This document shows, piece after piece, positions 25,292 through 35,747 of a stretch of DNA of 64,000 bases; position 1 is the first letter of the stretch, and every line of letters begins with the position of its first letter. The stretch spans positions 120,819 to 184,818 of the forward strand of contig FONU01000004.1 in assembly GCA_900112995.1 (NCBI GenBank), written 5' to 3'. Below the pieces are notes generated by a model. The model searched no databases, had not been told where the DNA came from, and was given only the letters and a program-made list of their open reading frames with translations. This stretch comes from [Lactobacillus] rogosae (GTDB lineage Bacteria; Bacillota; Clostridia; Lachnospirales; Lachnospiraceae). Made by a program: the position numbers and the translations under genes.

Positions 25292-26761
25292 CTATTTAAC
25301 TCTGTACTTTCTCTTATCCGCTAACATTTCCTTTATTACCACTGGATGGAATAATAATAACATTGGAAATAATTCAAGTCGTCCTGCAAGCATATCAAAT
25401 ACTATAACTATCTTGCTTAATATGCCAAAATGTCCAAAGTTATGTGTTGGACCTGCAAGTTCAAGACCTGGTCCAATGTTATTAATTGTAGCCGCTACCG
25501 CTGTAAAGTTAGTTGTCAGATCTTTTCCTTCTAATGAAACAAGGAATACTGATACAACAAATGTTAATATAAATGTTATCATATACACATTTACAGAACG
25601 TATAACCTCGTGTTCAACCGGTTTTCCTTCAACCTTAATCTTCTTTACGCTCCTAGGGTGGATATAAGAGTTAAGCTCTTTAATAATTGTCTTAATAAGT
25701 ATTACAAATCTTGAAACCTTAATACCACCGCCTGTACTTCCCGCACATGCACCAACAAACATAAGCAATACAAGTATTGTTTTTGATGTCTGTGGCCACA
25801 AGTTAAAGTCTGTCGTTGAAAATCCTGTTGTCGTTATAATTGAACCAACCTGAAATGCCGACTTGGTAATTGCATCCCATACACCAGAACACATAGAATA
25901 AATATTAATTGTGACAGCTGTAATTGCTGCTAATATAATTCCAAAATATGCCCTTACTTCTTCCATACTAAGTGCTTTCTTAATACTTCCAAAGAACAGC
26001 AGATAGTAAGCATTAAAGTTCACACCAAACAGTATCATAAATATCGTGACAATCCACTGTATAGCCACAGAATAACTGCCTATACTGTCATTTTTAATAC
26101 CAAAACCACCTGTACCAGCTGTTGCAAATGATGTATTAACCGCATCAAACACCGGCATCTTAGCCATAACAAGTATTATGAATTCCAGTAATGTAAGTCC
26201 AAAATATATAATATAAAGTATTCTTGCTGTATGTCTTACCTTCGGTACAAGCTTACCAACTGATGGTCCCGGACTTTCTGCCCTCATAAGATTAATATTA
26301 GAACCACCACTGAGTGGCACAATCGCAATAATAAATACAAGAACACCCATACCACCTATCCAGTGTGTAAAGCTTCTCCAAATAATACTGCAATGTGACA
26401 GGCTCTCAACATCACTTAATATACTAGCACCAGTCGTTGTAAAACCTGAAACTGTTTCAAATAAAGCATCAATAAACGATGGAATCTCTCCAGTTATCAT
26501 AAATGGAAATGAACCTACAATTCCCATAAGTATCCAGCTTAAAGATGTCGCTATACAGCCCTCTTTAAGATATATAATATAATCTTTAGGCTTCCTTATT
26601 GTCAGAAGCATACCTGCAATAAGACTTAATACTGCTACAATTACATACGCAATTCCCTGACTTTCGTGATATATAAGTGCAACAAGACAAGGAAGTGCCA
26701 TAAGCACTCCCTCTGTTTTAAGTATGCAACCCAGAATGTATATAATCATTGTTCTATTCAT
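25292..26761 (-). CDS. trkH: Trk/Ktr potassium channel subunit TrkH
   Basis: A 489-residue membrane protein of the four-repeat potassium-transporter fold. Selectivity-filter repeats are visible as FTTTGAS, FATAGTGGFG, TTTGFST and the NNIGPGL region, with the GACAGSTGGGIK loop. It moves potassium together with the cytoplasmic TrkA ring. It lies 21 bp downstream of trkA and is translationally close. Confidence 0.95.
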   Translation of the reverse strand: MNRTMIIYILGCILKTEGVLMALPCLVALIYHESQGIAYVIVAVLSLIAGMLLTIRKPKDYIIYLKEGCIATSLSWILMGIVGSFPFMITGEIPSFIDALFETVSGFTTTGASILSDVESLSHCSIIWRSFTHWIGGMGVLVFIIAIVPLSGGSNINLMRAESPGPSVGKLVPKVRHTARILYIIYFGLTLLEFIILVMAKMPVFDAVNTSFATAGTGGFGIKNDSIGSYSVAIQWIVTIFMILFGVNFNAYYLLFFGSIKKALSMEEVRAYFGIILAAITAVTINIYSMCSGVWDAITKSAFQVGSIITTTGFSTTDFNLWPQTSKTILVLLMFVGACAGSTGGGIKVSRFVILIKTIIKELNSYIHPRSVKKIKVEGKPVEHEVIRSVNVYMITFILTFVVSVFLVSLEGKDLTTNFTAVAATINNIGPGLELAGPTHNFGHFGILSKIVIVFDMLAGRLELFPMLLLFHPVVIKEMLADKRKYRVK

Positions 26762-26782
26762 ATCTATTTTACCTGCTTACAC

Positions 26783-28168
26783 CTATCTTACAATATCATC
26801 AATACCTGTAAATCCTGTATTCTTAGTTACTATCATTACTGTATCGCCGTCTTCAATCTCATCATTACCTGTAGGAATGATAATATGTCCATTGTGGTTG
26901 ATAAATGAGATAAGGACATCTTTCTTTAACTTCAGATCCTTAATAGGTACTCCAGATACCTTTGAATTCTCCTCAACAATGAATTCAATTGCCTCAACCC
27001 TTGAATCAAACATATGATAAAGAGTCTCTATATTACTGCCCATTGAATTCTTCTTGGCTCTTACATATGCAATAATTGCTTCTGATGTAATATATTTAGG
27101 ATATACAAGGCTTCCAAGATCAAGATTATTAATAACCTGCTTATAATTAACCCTGTTAATCTTAGTTACAACCTTAGCCTTTGATACCTGCTTTGCATAA
27201 AGTGTCAGCATAATATTTTCTTCATCTATTCCTGTAAGTGGAATGAATGACTGAACTGTTTCTATACCTTCTTCCTTCAATATATCCGGGTCTGTGCCGT
27301 CACCATTAATAATTATAGCTTTAGGAAGCTTAACACTTAAGCTTTCACAGTTCTCTTTTTCCTTTTCAATAATCTTTACTGAGATGCCCATATTAAGAAG
27401 TTCTTTAGCAAGATAATATGCTGCCTTGCTTGCACCTATAATCATAGTATCCTTAACCTGCCTGGTTGCTAAGCCTATCTGCTTAAGAAAATCTCTTGCA
27501 ATATGACGTTCTGAAACAAATGAAACTACATCGCCTGACTGAAGCACGAAATCACCGTTAGGCATATATACTTCTCCGTTTCTTTCAACTGCGCATATAA
27601 GAATATCATTAGTAATATTCTTACCAAGATAAGCTAAGCTAAGCCCATTCAGAAGATTACCCTCTGGTACTTTGAATTTGACAAGCTCTGCCTGTCCATG
27701 TGCAAATGAATTAACCTCAAGTGCAGTTGGAAGATATAATATACGTGCAACCTCTCTTGCCGCTTCAAGCTCAGGATTTATTATAAGGGCAAGACCTAAC
27801 TGCTCTCTTAAATAGCCTGTTTCCTCACTGTAATCCGGTGTACGGACTCTTGCTATTGCTGCACATTTGCCAACTCTCTTGGCTACTGTACAACATAAAA
27901 GGTTAAGCTCGTCCGAATCTGTAACCGCAATAATAAGATCTGTTTCTTCAATACCAGCTTCCATCTGTGTTGAATAGCTTGCTCCGTTACCCACAAGTCC
28001 CATAACATCATAGGTATTGGTAATATCCTGTATCTTCTCTGCTTTCTTATCTATAACAGTTATATCATGTCCTTCTTTACTTAACTGGTCAACAAGGTTC
28101 GCACCTACCTTGCCACAGCCTACTATTATGATTTTTAAGCCATTTTCCTTCTTACTTAATCCAAACAT
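26783..28168 (-). CDS. trkA: Potassium uptake regulatory protein TrkA
   Basis: A 461-residue cytoplasmic protein with two RCK repeats. The first Rossmann fold has IIVGCGKVGANLVDQL and binds NAD(H); each RCK-N is followed by a TrkA-C domain (about 140-220 and 370-455). The second Rossmann motif (MIIGASKAAYYLA) is degenerate for nucleotide binding. It gates TrkH, encoded directly downstream. Confidence 0.95.
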   Translation of the reverse strand: MFGLSKKENGLKIIIVGCGKVGANLVDQLSKEGHDITVIDKKAEKIQDITNTYDVMGLVGNGASYSTQMEAGIEETDLIIAVTDSDELNLLCCTVAKRVGKCAAIARVRTPDYSEETGYLREQLGLALIINPELEAAREVARILYLPTALEVNSFAHGQAELVKFKVPEGNLLNGLSLAYLGKNITNDILICAVERNGEVYMPNGDFVLQSGDVVSFVSERHIARDFLKQIGLATRQVKDTMIIGASKAAYYLAKELLNMGISVKIIEKEKENCESLSVKLPKAIIINGDGTDPDILKEEGIETVQSFIPLTGIDEENIMLTLYAKQVSKAKVVTKINRVNYKQVINNLDLGSLVYPKYITSEAIIAYVRAKKNSMGSNIETLYHMFDSRVEAIEFIVEENSKVSGVPIKDLKLKKDVLISFINHNGHIIIPTGNDEIEDGDTVMIVTKNTGFTGIDDIVR

Positions 28169-28234
28169 AATATCTCCATTCGTGCCTTTTCAAAGTACGC
28201 CCATCATGGCTAAGCACTTATCTCCATTCTCTAA

Positions 28235-28840
28235 TTATAAAGCCTTCTTTATTGCCTCAAAGAGGTCATCATATTCTTCAAATGCTTCAAGCTGTGGATA
28301 ATCTGCCTTAATCTGGTCAGTTGTTCTGAATAGGAAACCTGCCTTACTAGCCTGAATCATACCTAAATCGTTGTGGCTGTCACCACTGGCAATTGTTTCA
28401 AAGCCAACAGACTGAAGTGCTTTAACTGTTGAAAGCTTAGACTGTTCACAACGCATTTTAAAGCCTGTAATTGTTCCGTCCTTAGCTACTTCAAGAGTAT
28501 TACAGAATATAGTCGGCCAGCCGAGCTTCTTCATAAGAGGTGCTGCAAACTGTGTAAATGTATCACTAATAATAATAACCTGTGTTGTTTCTCTTAACTT
28601 ATCAAGGAATTCCTTAGCTCCTGGAAGTGGATCTATCTTTGCAATAGTTTCCTGTATCTCTTTAAGTCCAAGACCGTGTTCCTTAAGAATTCCAAGTCTC
28701 CAGTTCATAAGCTTGTCATAATCTGGTTCGTCTCTTGTTGTTCTTGTAAGCTCTGGAATACCGCTTTCCTTTGCAAATGCAATCCAGATTTCTGGAACTA
28801 ATACTCCTTCAAGATCTAAACATACTATATTCATACTCAT
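28235..28840 (-). CDS. thrH: ThrH-like phosphoserine/homoserine phosphotransferase (HAD family)
   Basis: A 201-residue HAD phosphatase. It begins with CLDLEGVLVPEIW, the ThrH form of HAD motif I, and contains IISDTFTQFA (motif II) and SGDSHNDLGMI (motif IV). ThrH moves phosphate from phosphoserine to homoserine or acts as phosphoserine phosphatase in serine synthesis. I use the ATG at 28840 after GAGGG; the longer frame adds 32 unconserved residues. No serine or threonine synthesis genes are next to it. Confidence 0.85.
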   Translation of the reverse strand: MSMNIVCLDLEGVLVPEIWIAFAKESGIPELTRTTRDEPDYDKLMNWRLGILKEHGLGLKEIQETIAKIDPLPGAKEFLDKLRETTQVIIISDTFTQFAAPLMKKLGWPTIFCNTLEVAKDGTITGFKMRCEQSKLSTVKALQSVGFETIASGDSHNDLGMIQASKAGFLFRTTDQIKADYPQLEAFEEYDDLFEAIKKAL

Positions 28841-28956
28841 ATTTGCCCTCATTTCCGTGTAGTATACACATTTTCTAAATAATATCAAGATTGGATTATA
28901 ACACAATAATCTTAATTGGTGAACACCTTTTAACATATAAGCTTACAATATAAGCT

Positions 28957-30057
28957 TTATTTGGCTAGTTTTGCTATAAGCTCAAGATTGTCCGGTATAT
29001 GTATGTGCTGTGGACAATTCTTCTCACATCTGTGACATTTAATGCAGTCTGAAGCCTTTCCCTTATTATATATAAGCCTCTGATAATACATATTGGAAAA
29101 ATTGTCATTAATGCAATAATTATTATAAAGTGCAAACAGTCCTGGAATATTAATATTCTTAGGACATACCTCCATACAATATCCACAGGAAGTACAAGGA
29201 ATTGCTGTTCTTTTGTTAATTATTGCTACAACCTCTTTAAGAAGCTCCTTTTCCTTATCGTTAAGCGGCTGAGGTCTTGCCATAATCTTAGTATTGTCAA
29301 GCACCTGCTCACAATTGCTCATTCCACTAAGCACCATAAACACACCATCAAGATTAGCTGCAAACCTTAAAGCATACGAAGCTGGCGAGGCTTCCTTGTT
29401 ATATTCCCTTAAAATATTCTCTGCTTCCTTTGGAAGATTCGCCAGTGTCCCGCCCTTAACAGACTCCATTACAGCTATTGGCTTATTATGCCTTCTTGCT
29501 GTTTCATAACATAACCTTGACTGGATAATATCATTTTCCCAATCAAGATAATTAATCTGAAGCTGAACAAAATCAACTTCCGGGTGATTGGTTAATATCA
29601 TATCAAGGAACTGTGCATCATCGTGAAATGAGAATCCGAAATTCTTAATCTTACCCTCGGCTTTCATCTTCTTAGCGAATTCAAATCCACCCCACTTGTC
29701 CGTATTATAATATCTGTCCCTGCCCATATTGTGCATAAGGTAGTAATCAAAATATCCAACGCCTGTCTTTTCAAGCTGTTTATTAAAATATAACGGATAC
29801 TCCTCACCTGATTTTATAAGCACTGTAGGCATTTTATCGGCAAATACATACTTGTCCCTGTCATATCTGTCAACCAAAGCTTCCTTTAACGCTGTTTCTG
29901 ACATCTGGTCGTGATACGGAAATGCAGTATCAAAATATGTAAATCCTGCTTCCATATATATATCAACCATACGCTTTAACTCGTCCATATCAATTGACTG
30001 TTTATCATCTGGATTGATTAACGGAAGCCTCATCGCTCCAAATCCGAATCTATTCAT
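28957..30057 (-). CDS. Aldo/keto reductase with C-terminal 4Fe-4S domain
   Basis: A 366-residue cytoplasmic protein. The aldo/keto reductase barrel occupies about 1-270 with the DTAFPYHDQMSE start, catalytic-type KMP lysine and YYLMHN. A ferredoxin-like tail has CTSCGYCMEVCP (about 297) and CIKCHRCEKNCP (about 342), two four-cysteine clusters. Such proteins are frequent in anaerobic clostridia; the substrate is unknown, and electrons may come from ferredoxin instead of NADPH. Confidence 0.9.
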   Translation of the reverse strand: MNRFGFGAMRLPLINPDDKQSIDMDELKRMVDIYMEAGFTYFDTAFPYHDQMSETALKEALVDRYDRDKYVFADKMPTVLIKSGEEYPLYFNKQLEKTGVGYFDYYLMHNMGRDRYYNTDKWGGFEFAKKMKAEGKIKNFGFSFHDDAQFLDMILTNHPEVDFVQLQINYLDWENDIIQSRLCYETARRHNKPIAVMESVKGGTLANLPKEAENILREYNKEASPASYALRFAANLDGVFMVLSGMSNCEQVLDNTKIMARPQPLNDKEKELLKEVVAIINKRTAIPCTSCGYCMEVCPKNINIPGLFALYNNYCINDNFSNMYYQRLIYNKGKASDCIKCHRCEKNCPQHIHIPDNLELIAKLAK

Positions 30058-30184
30058 TGTAATTCTCTCCTGATTGTTAATTCTCTTTTGATATTTTATT
30101 TTCTTATACTATTTATCTTTTCTTATTTTACTTAATTCTATTGTGCTGTTATTGCTATAAATAACCGTATATACAACCACAATG

Positions 30185-31072
30185 TTAGTCAACTCTCTTA
30201 TTGCCCCAGAAGAATAATGCAACTGTTCCAGGTCCTGTGTGGCTTCCTATTGTTGTACCTATATTATTAATCTCCACCCTGCCGTTAAGCTTAGGGAATT
30301 TCTCCTCTATAAGCTTTGCAACAGCTTCTGCATCTTTTCTGCACGCTGACATTGATATGTAGCATTTTCCATCGTAATCAAGTCCATTTTCGGCATTATT
30401 AATCATCTTATCAACAGTTGCTGCAATAACCTTCTTCTTAGTACGGATTTTTTCTCTAGGTATAAGCTTTCCCTCAAAATTAACATTGAGCAGTGGGCAT
30501 ATATTAAGAAGATTACCCACGAAACCTGACACCTTTGACACTCTTCCACCTTTTATAAAAAATGTAAGATCTGTCGTAAAGAACCAGTGATTAACCTTTA
30601 ATCTGTTCTCAATAACCCAGTCCTTTAACTCATCTATACCCATACCTTCATCTTTTAAATCAGCAACCTTGTCCATAAGAAGCCCGTATCCGGATGAAGC
30701 TGCAAGAGAATCAATTACATATATCTTTCTGTCTGGATATTTCTCTTTAAGTGTTTCCGCCGCTATATTAGCAGAATTAATTGTTCCGGATATGCCTGAT
30801 GAAAGTGTAAGATGAAGTATATCTTTTCCTTCTTTTAAGAATTCTTCAAAATATGCCTCATATTCCTCCGCATTTATCTGTGATGTTTTAGTATCAGCAC
30901 CTTCTGACATAGCCTTATAGAAATCATCCAAATTCATTGTCTTCCCTAAATCATCCATATAAGCTGCTCCATCCAGCTCATAATGGAAGCATATGTAATG
31001 TATATCTCTCTTATTAAAATGTTCCTCTGTTAAATCTGCTGTAGAACAACACGAAATAATATAATCACTCAT
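30185..31072 (-). CDS. DegV family fatty-acid-binding protein
   Basis: A 295-residue DegV protein. The N-terminal domain has SCCSTADLTEEHF, CFHYELDGAAYMDD and TLSSGISGTINSA; the C-terminal domain has FIKGGRVSK and THTGPGTVALFFWG. DegV proteins bind fatty acids and serve as FakB subunits when a FakA kinase is present. No fakA is in the window. The start is the ATG at 31072 with GGAGG upstream; 20 extra residues in the longer frame are unlikely. Confidence 0.92.
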   Translation of the reverse strand: MSDYIISCCSTADLTEEHFNKRDIHYICFHYELDGAAYMDDLGKTMNLDDFYKAMSEGADTKTSQINAEEYEAYFEEFLKEGKDILHLTLSSGISGTINSANIAAETLKEKYPDRKIYVIDSLAASSGYGLLMDKVADLKDEGMGIDELKDWVIENRLKVNHWFFTTDLTFFIKGGRVSKVSGFVGNLLNICPLLNVNFEGKLIPREKIRTKKKVIAATVDKMINNAENGLDYDGKCYISMSACRKDAEAVAKLIEEKFPKLNGRVEINNIGTTIGSHTGPGTVALFFWGNKRVD

Positions 31073-31246
31073 AACTAAGCCTCCATACATATTATAAATA
31101 TTTGTATACACAGTAATTTTATTATATATCATATCTTATGTCCATTGATTTATTATATTTAATCTGATATTATTATTCTTAATAAACATTTGATTAATTA
31201 TAAGGTCAGCAGCCATAAACCTGCCTTATTTAACGAGGATAAATAT

Positions 31247-32722
31247 ATGCTTACATATTCTTTTAATAATAGAAACAAAAAAAGCCTTTACGAATACCTG
31301 TACACCTGTATTAAAGATGATATTATATCCGGCAAATTAACACCCGATACAAAGCTCCCTTCCAAAAGAGATTTTGCCAAAAATCACGGAATAAGCGTCG
31401 TAACTGTTGAAAATGCCTACGGACAGCTTCTTGCAGAAGGTTACATATATTCACTTCCTAAGAAGGGATTTTATGTATCGGAGATTAATAATAATTACAA
31501 TACCACAGGTAATCATTCTTTTAAGAATACCGCTTTCAATAATATTTCAAGCAGTAACCAGCCTTACAATGTGAATAATAATGCTCGTGCTTCCCTGGAA
31601 AATACTGGTGCTCCCCTGGAAAATGCAGCTGTCAACCTTGTATACAGCCACACCCCTAAAGATAATTTTCCATTTTCAGTATGGGCAAAACTTATGCGTC
31701 AGGTACTTACATATGAGGGCGATGATGCACTCAATGTTCCACCCACAGGTGGCGTTATGAAACTGCGCCGTGCCATTGCACATCATCTATATGAATTCAG
31801 GGGAATTACAGTAAATCCTGAGCAGATTATTATTGGTGCTGGAACTGAATATTTATATGGGCTTATCGTTCAGCTTCTTGGACGTGACCTTGCCTACGGA
31901 CTTGAAAATCCAAGTTCCAGAAAAATCGTAAATATATACCGCTCATTAGGTGTCAAGGTCAACGCACTTGATATGGATGATGAAGGTGTAATACCTGACA
32001 GCATTGGACTTGCGAATTCCCAGATAATACAGATATCTCCGTCACACCATTTTCCTACTGGTATAGTTACATCTATAAGCAGAAGATATGGTCTGTTACA
32101 ATGGGCTAACAACTCGCACGGCAGATACATAATAGAGGACGACTACGACAGTGAATTCCGACTTCAGGGAAAGCCAATACCATCACTCTTTTCAATCGAT
32201 GCCACAGACAAGGTAATATATTTTAATACATTTACAAAAAGCCTTGCCTCAACTATAAGAATTAGTTATATGGTTCTTCCTGTGCCGCTCCTTGAACGCT
32301 TCAAACAGCAGCTTGGCTTCTATGCCTGTACAGTATCTAACTTTGAACAATATACTCTGGCACATTTTATTGAAGACGGCTTTCTTGATAAACACATTAA
32401 CCGTATGCGCAATCATTACCGTGACATAAGGGATAATCTTATAGGTCTGCTTATGAAAAGCAGTATCAAAGACCGTATTAATATATACGAGGAAAATTCG
32501 GGACTGCATTTTCTCCTAAAATACGACACAGAATTAACTGATGAGCAGCTAAAGCAAAAAGCCAGCAAGAAAGGACTTCTCATATCATTTCTTTCTGACT
32601 ATATAACTGGAAACAGCTATTCACCTGATAATTATTCGCATATAGCAATTGTCAACTACTCTGGAATATCTATGAACGATGTCGCTATTACTGCGAAATT
32701 GCTTGAAGAAATATGCTTATAA
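31247..32722 (+). CDS. MocR-type GntR regulator with aminotransferase-like domain
   Basis: A 491-residue regulator. Residues 1-75 are a GntR winged helix (KLPSKRDFAKNHGISVVTVENAYGQLLAEGYI). A long Asn-rich linker follows (about 80-130) and contains a small repeat, ASLENTGAPLENA. The rest is a fold-type I aminotransferase domain with the probable PLP lysine in TFTKSLAST. Members such as PdxR sense PLP and control vitamin B6 or amino acid genes. No pdx genes adjoin; DegV is divergent. The ATG at 31247 follows GAGG; a frame 57 bases longer is less likely. Confidence 0.87.
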   Translation: MLTYSFNNRNKKSLYEYLYTCIKDDIISGKLTPDTKLPSKRDFAKNHGISVVTVENAYGQLLAEGYIYSLPKKGFYVSEINNNYNTTGNHSFKNTAFNNISSSNQPYNVNNNARASLENTGAPLENAAVNLVYSHTPKDNFPFSVWAKLMRQVLTYEGDDALNVPPTGGVMKLRRAIAHHLYEFRGITVNPEQIIIGAGTEYLYGLIVQLLGRDLAYGLENPSSRKIVNIYRSLGVKVNALDMDDEGVIPDSIGLANSQIIQISPSHHFPTGIVTSISRRYGLLQWANNSHGRYIIEDDYDSEFRLQGKPIPSLFSIDATDKVIYFNTFTKSLASTIRISYMVLPVPLLERFKQQLGFYACTVSNFEQYTLAHFIEDGFLDKHINRMRNHYRDIRDNLIGLLMKSSIKDRINIYEENSGLHFLLKYDTELTDEQLKQKASKKGLLISFLSDYITGNSYSPDNYSHIAIVNYSGISMNDVAITAKLLEEICL

Positions 32723-32793
32723 ATAATTACTTAATGCAATACATATTGGTGGAAGAAATCTAATAATAATAAATATTCTCTTATAAAAATAAT

Positions 32794-32857
32794 GGTGTCA
32801 CACGAATGAACTATTCACTGCCTTACTAACATTAAATAATTCATTTTATGTGACACC
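32794..32857. terminator. Bidirectional terminator
   Basis: GGTGTCACACGAATGAA and TTCATTTTATGTGACACC form a long stem between two convergent genes; T-rich sequence follows in both directions. Confidence 0.75.
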
Positions 32858-32863
32858 TTGTTA

Positions 32864-34222
32864 TTATTCAGAATAAAACCTATAACATCCACGTCCCGAT
32901 TTCTTGGCTTCATATAACGCTTTATCTGCACACTGGTACATATTATAATAATGTAAACCACAATTAACAGATAAGCTTATCCCCATACTTACGCTTATCT
33001 TATAACCATCGTACTCATCTGTTACATAATTAAATATTCTCTTCACGATATCTTCGATATTATCGCTGTCTTTATATTCAATATATACAACGAACTCATC
33101 GCCTCCATACCTTATCGCTATATCCTGATCTTCCCTTGTACATTCTGCTAATCTCTTGGCAACATATTGTATAACACAGTCGCCAAAATAATGGCCATAA
33201 GTATCATTAACTAATTTAAACGAGTCTATATCAAATATAACAAATGCCGAATACATATGAGCACTGTTGTCAATCCTGCTCTTTATAAGCAATTCTCCAG
33301 TAACGTGATTATAAAGGCCTGTAAGCAGGTCAAGTGATGCCTGCTTTTCCAGACGTTGTTTCAAATATTCCTGTCTATATCTTTCTGTAACATTTCTTAA
33401 GCTTATAATTCCTAAAATATCATCTGTAAGCTTGTCCTTTGACAGATATATAGACTTATCAATCCACATCTCCGTATCCTGTGTATCCATTGTCCTGTAA
33501 TCAATAGATACAGTAGTATTACCATTATTAAATAGCTCGATAATCTTCTTTGACGTCGCAAGCTTTAAATAATCTTCAATTGTATCCTTGGAAACCCTTT
33601 TCTGCCACCTTCTGCAATATTCATCATAAGAACTAGATGTACTAATACCTACTGTATCAAGTGCACTATACATTTTATTATTCTTTCGCTGATATATGCC
33701 ATTTTCTATTGTATCTTTTGAAAAATTAACCTGATACATAACAATTGACTCTGACATAAGTGCGTCTTTATACTGCTCTGTTGTCTGCAAAAGCTTTCTA
33801 AGTTCAGCATTTTTACGCTTTATTATCTCATAATATTCATATCTGTGTGATACATCACGTTCTGTCACTGTTATCTGGTTAAATGTCTTATCATACATAA
33901 GTGTCACTAATATCCACTTATATTTACCATCATACATAAGTCTTACATCAAGCTTTTTATTAAACTCATCGTTACTGCCAAAGCCTTTAACTGCCTCTAC
34001 TGATATTAAATCCAACAGCCTGCCTCTGTCCTCATAATGACACCTGTCAATCATTGTTTGAACCCACTGTTCTAACTCTACATTACTGTCTTTCTTAAAC
34101 TTATTACCCCTATTATAAATACATAGAACACTATCATTATCAATATCAATCTGATAAATCCCCTCATATTGGGTTGACAGCATTGTAAGTATTCTGTCTT
34201 CCAGCTCTAAATCATTCTCCAT
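32864..34222 (-). CDS. Cytoplasmic PAS-like diguanylate cyclase
   Basis: A 452-residue soluble protein without membrane segments. Two PAS-like regions (about 15-130 and 150-290) precede a GGDEF domain (about 290-450) with IRYGGDEFVVYIEY. It probably makes cyclic di-GMP in response to an internal signal. No exact RxxD inhibitory site is seen before GGDEF (REDQDIAIRY). The ATG at 34222 is 7 bases after GGAG; a GTG 21 bases upstream is less likely. Confidence 0.85.
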   Translation of the reverse strand: MENDLELEDRILTMLSTQYEGIYQIDIDNDSVLCIYNRGNKFKKDSNVELEQWVQTMIDRCHYEDRGRLLDLISVEAVKGFGSNDEFNKKLDVRLMYDGKYKWILVTLMYDKTFNQITVTERDVSHRYEYYEIIKRKNAELRKLLQTTEQYKDALMSESIVMYQVNFSKDTIENGIYQRKNNKMYSALDTVGISTSSSYDEYCRRWQKRVSKDTIEDYLKLATSKKIIELFNNGNTTVSIDYRTMDTQDTEMWIDKSIYLSKDKLTDDILGIISLRNVTERYRQEYLKQRLEKQASLDLLTGLYNHVTGELLIKSRIDNSAHMYSAFVIFDIDSFKLVNDTYGHYFGDCVIQYVAKRLAECTREDQDIAIRYGGDEFVVYIEYKDSDNIEDIVKRIFNYVTDEYDGYKISVSMGISLSVNCGLHYYNMYQCADKALYEAKKSGRGCYRFYSE

Positions 34223-34430
34223 TGAAGTTCTCCATTCCAGCACTGTACACCAACAGCACTTGTTTAACTTGCAAGAAACAAGCTTTTATTCTTCATTATT
34301 ATTCGACCATTTTCTACAAAACTCTTAATTGAATATACAATAGCACATATTGGAGAAAATGTCACGCTGGCATTTAATGTTTTAATGGGACTTACTATAG
34401 AATTTTATAACATTAAATTTCCTATTATAT

Positions 34431-34463
34431 AAAAACTGCCGCCAGTGTAATACTGACGGCAGT
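34431..34463 (-). terminator. Terminator of rubrerythrin
   Basis: ACTGCCGTCAGT and ACTGGCGGCAGT form a strong stem followed by TTTTTATAT on the minus strand, about 95 bp after the rubrerythrin stop. The rest of the 34244-34558 gap shows nothing else. Confidence 0.85.
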
Positions 34464-34558
34464 AATAATACCTTATTAATCTATTGATTAATATAAGCTA
34501 TCCAATTAACTGTACCATTAATTCTGATACTGTATACTACTCATATACCAGCTTATGA

Positions 34559-35104
34559 TTAACCGAAGTATCTCTTTAAAAGACCTTCAAATGCCTTACC
34601 ATGTCTAGCCTCATCCCTAGCCATCTCATGAACTGTGTCGTGGATTGCATCAAGATTAGCAGCCTTAGCTCTCTTAGCAAGGTCAACCTTACCTGCTGTA
34701 GCTCCATTTTCAGCTTCTACTCTCATCTCAAGGTTCTTCTTAGTGCTGTCTGTTACAACTTCACCGAGAAGCTCTGCGAACTTAGCTGCGTGTTCAGCTT
34801 CTTCCCAAGCTGCCTTTTCATAGTAAAGACCTACTTCTGGATAACCTTCTCTGTGAGCAACTCTAGCCATAGCAAGATACATACCAACTTCTGAACATTC
34901 TCCATTGAAGTTAGCTCTTAAATCTTCAATAATATCTTCGCTTACTCCCTTAGCAACTCCTACAACGTGCTCAGCAGCCCATACCTTGTCATCTCCCTGA
35001 GCTAAGAACTTGTCTGCTGGTGCCTTACATACTGGACAGACATAATCTGCTGGAAGTGACTCTCCTTCATAAACATAACCGCATACTGTACATACATACT
35101 TCAT
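34559..35104 (-). CDS. Reverse rubrerythrin
   Basis: A 181-residue peroxide-reducing protein with the rubredoxin domain at the N-terminus (Cys5, Cys8, Cys23, Cys26; [10 protein letters not shown] and CPVCKAP) and the di-iron ferritin-like domain after it, with [20 protein letters not shown] and [12 protein letters not shown] and [13 protein letters not shown] as iron ligand segments. This reversed order marks the reverse rubrerythrins of anaerobes. Promoter and probable PerR boxes lie directly upstream, next to perR. Confidence 0.95.
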   Translation of the reverse strand: MKYVCTVCGYVYEGESLPADYVCPVCKAPADKFLAQGDDKVWAAEHVVGVAKGVSEDIIEDLRANFNGECSEVGMYLAMARVAHREGYPEVGLYYEKAAWEEAEHAAKFAELLGEVVTDSTKKNLEMRVEAENGATAGKVDLAKRAKAANLDAIHDTVHEMARDEARHGKAFEGLLKRYFG

Positions 35105-35138
35105 AATCTTAATCTCCTTTTCTTGTTTAATTTATTAA

Positions 35139-35219
35139 AAATAGTAATTATTACTGTTTGTGAGTTTAATATAACACTGTTTATTTCCTTTGTCAAGCAA
35201 AATAGTAATAATTCCTATT
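35139..35219 (-). promoter_or_regulatory. Rubrerythrin promoter with two PerR-like boxes
   Basis: On the minus strand TTGACA (35191-35196), a 17-bp spacer and TATATT (35168-35173) form a strong sigma-A promoter. AGTAATAATTACT (35143-35155) lies just after the -10, and TAGGAATTATTACTAT (about 35203-35218) lies just before the -35. Both resemble the TTATAATnATTATAA PerR box. PerR is encoded directly upstream. Confidence 0.7.
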
Positions 35220-35226
35220 AATATTT

Positions 35227-35622
35227 TTACTTATCTATACACTCAGGACATTCTCCATAGAAAAATGTCACATTTCCCTGAATTGTACCATCAAAATTCT
35301 TTGCCGCCGCTTCATTAAAATTCTTCTCAACTTCCCTTGAGTCAAAGTTCAAATCCATAACTTTGCCACAATTCACACATTGAAAATGGTAATGTGGGTT
35401 CACGTTGCCATCAAAATGCACCGAACCATCACTACACGGCACTTTCATAGCCATTCCATTGTCTACAAGGAATGTAAGATTTCTGTATACAGTTCCAAGA
35501 CTTATGTTAGGAAACTCTTTACTGACATTATCATACACAACCTCTGCCGTAGGGTGGTCTTTTCTTGACATCAAAAAGCTCCTGATTGCATCTCTTTGTC
35601 TGCTTCTTTTTACTGTTGCCAT
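35227..35622 (-). CDS. perR: Fur-family repressor, PerR type
   Basis: A 131-residue Fur-family metal regulator with an N-terminal winged helix (TAEVVYDNVSKEFPNISLGTVYRNL) and a dimerisation domain with HYHFQCVNCGKVMDL and a C-terminal CPEC zinc pair. Position 5' of a peroxide-defence gene and the boxes flanking the rbr promoter favour PerR over Fur. AGAGGAG precedes the ATG. Confidence 0.85.
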   Translation of the reverse strand: MATVKRSRQRDAIRSFLMSRKDHPTAEVVYDNVSKEFPNISLGTVYRNLTFLVDNGMAMKVPCSDGSVHFDGNVNPHYHFQCVNCGKVMDLNFDSREVEKNFNEAAAKNFDGTIQGNVTFFYGECPECIDK

Positions 35623-35747
35623 ATTGTAACTCCTCTATTCAAATTACATTAAATTAATATTGTCATTATATACTGTTACTTGTTTAATATTTTATATGTA
35701 CATAATATCCATTTGATAAATCACGCTCATTATTGGATTTAAATCAA

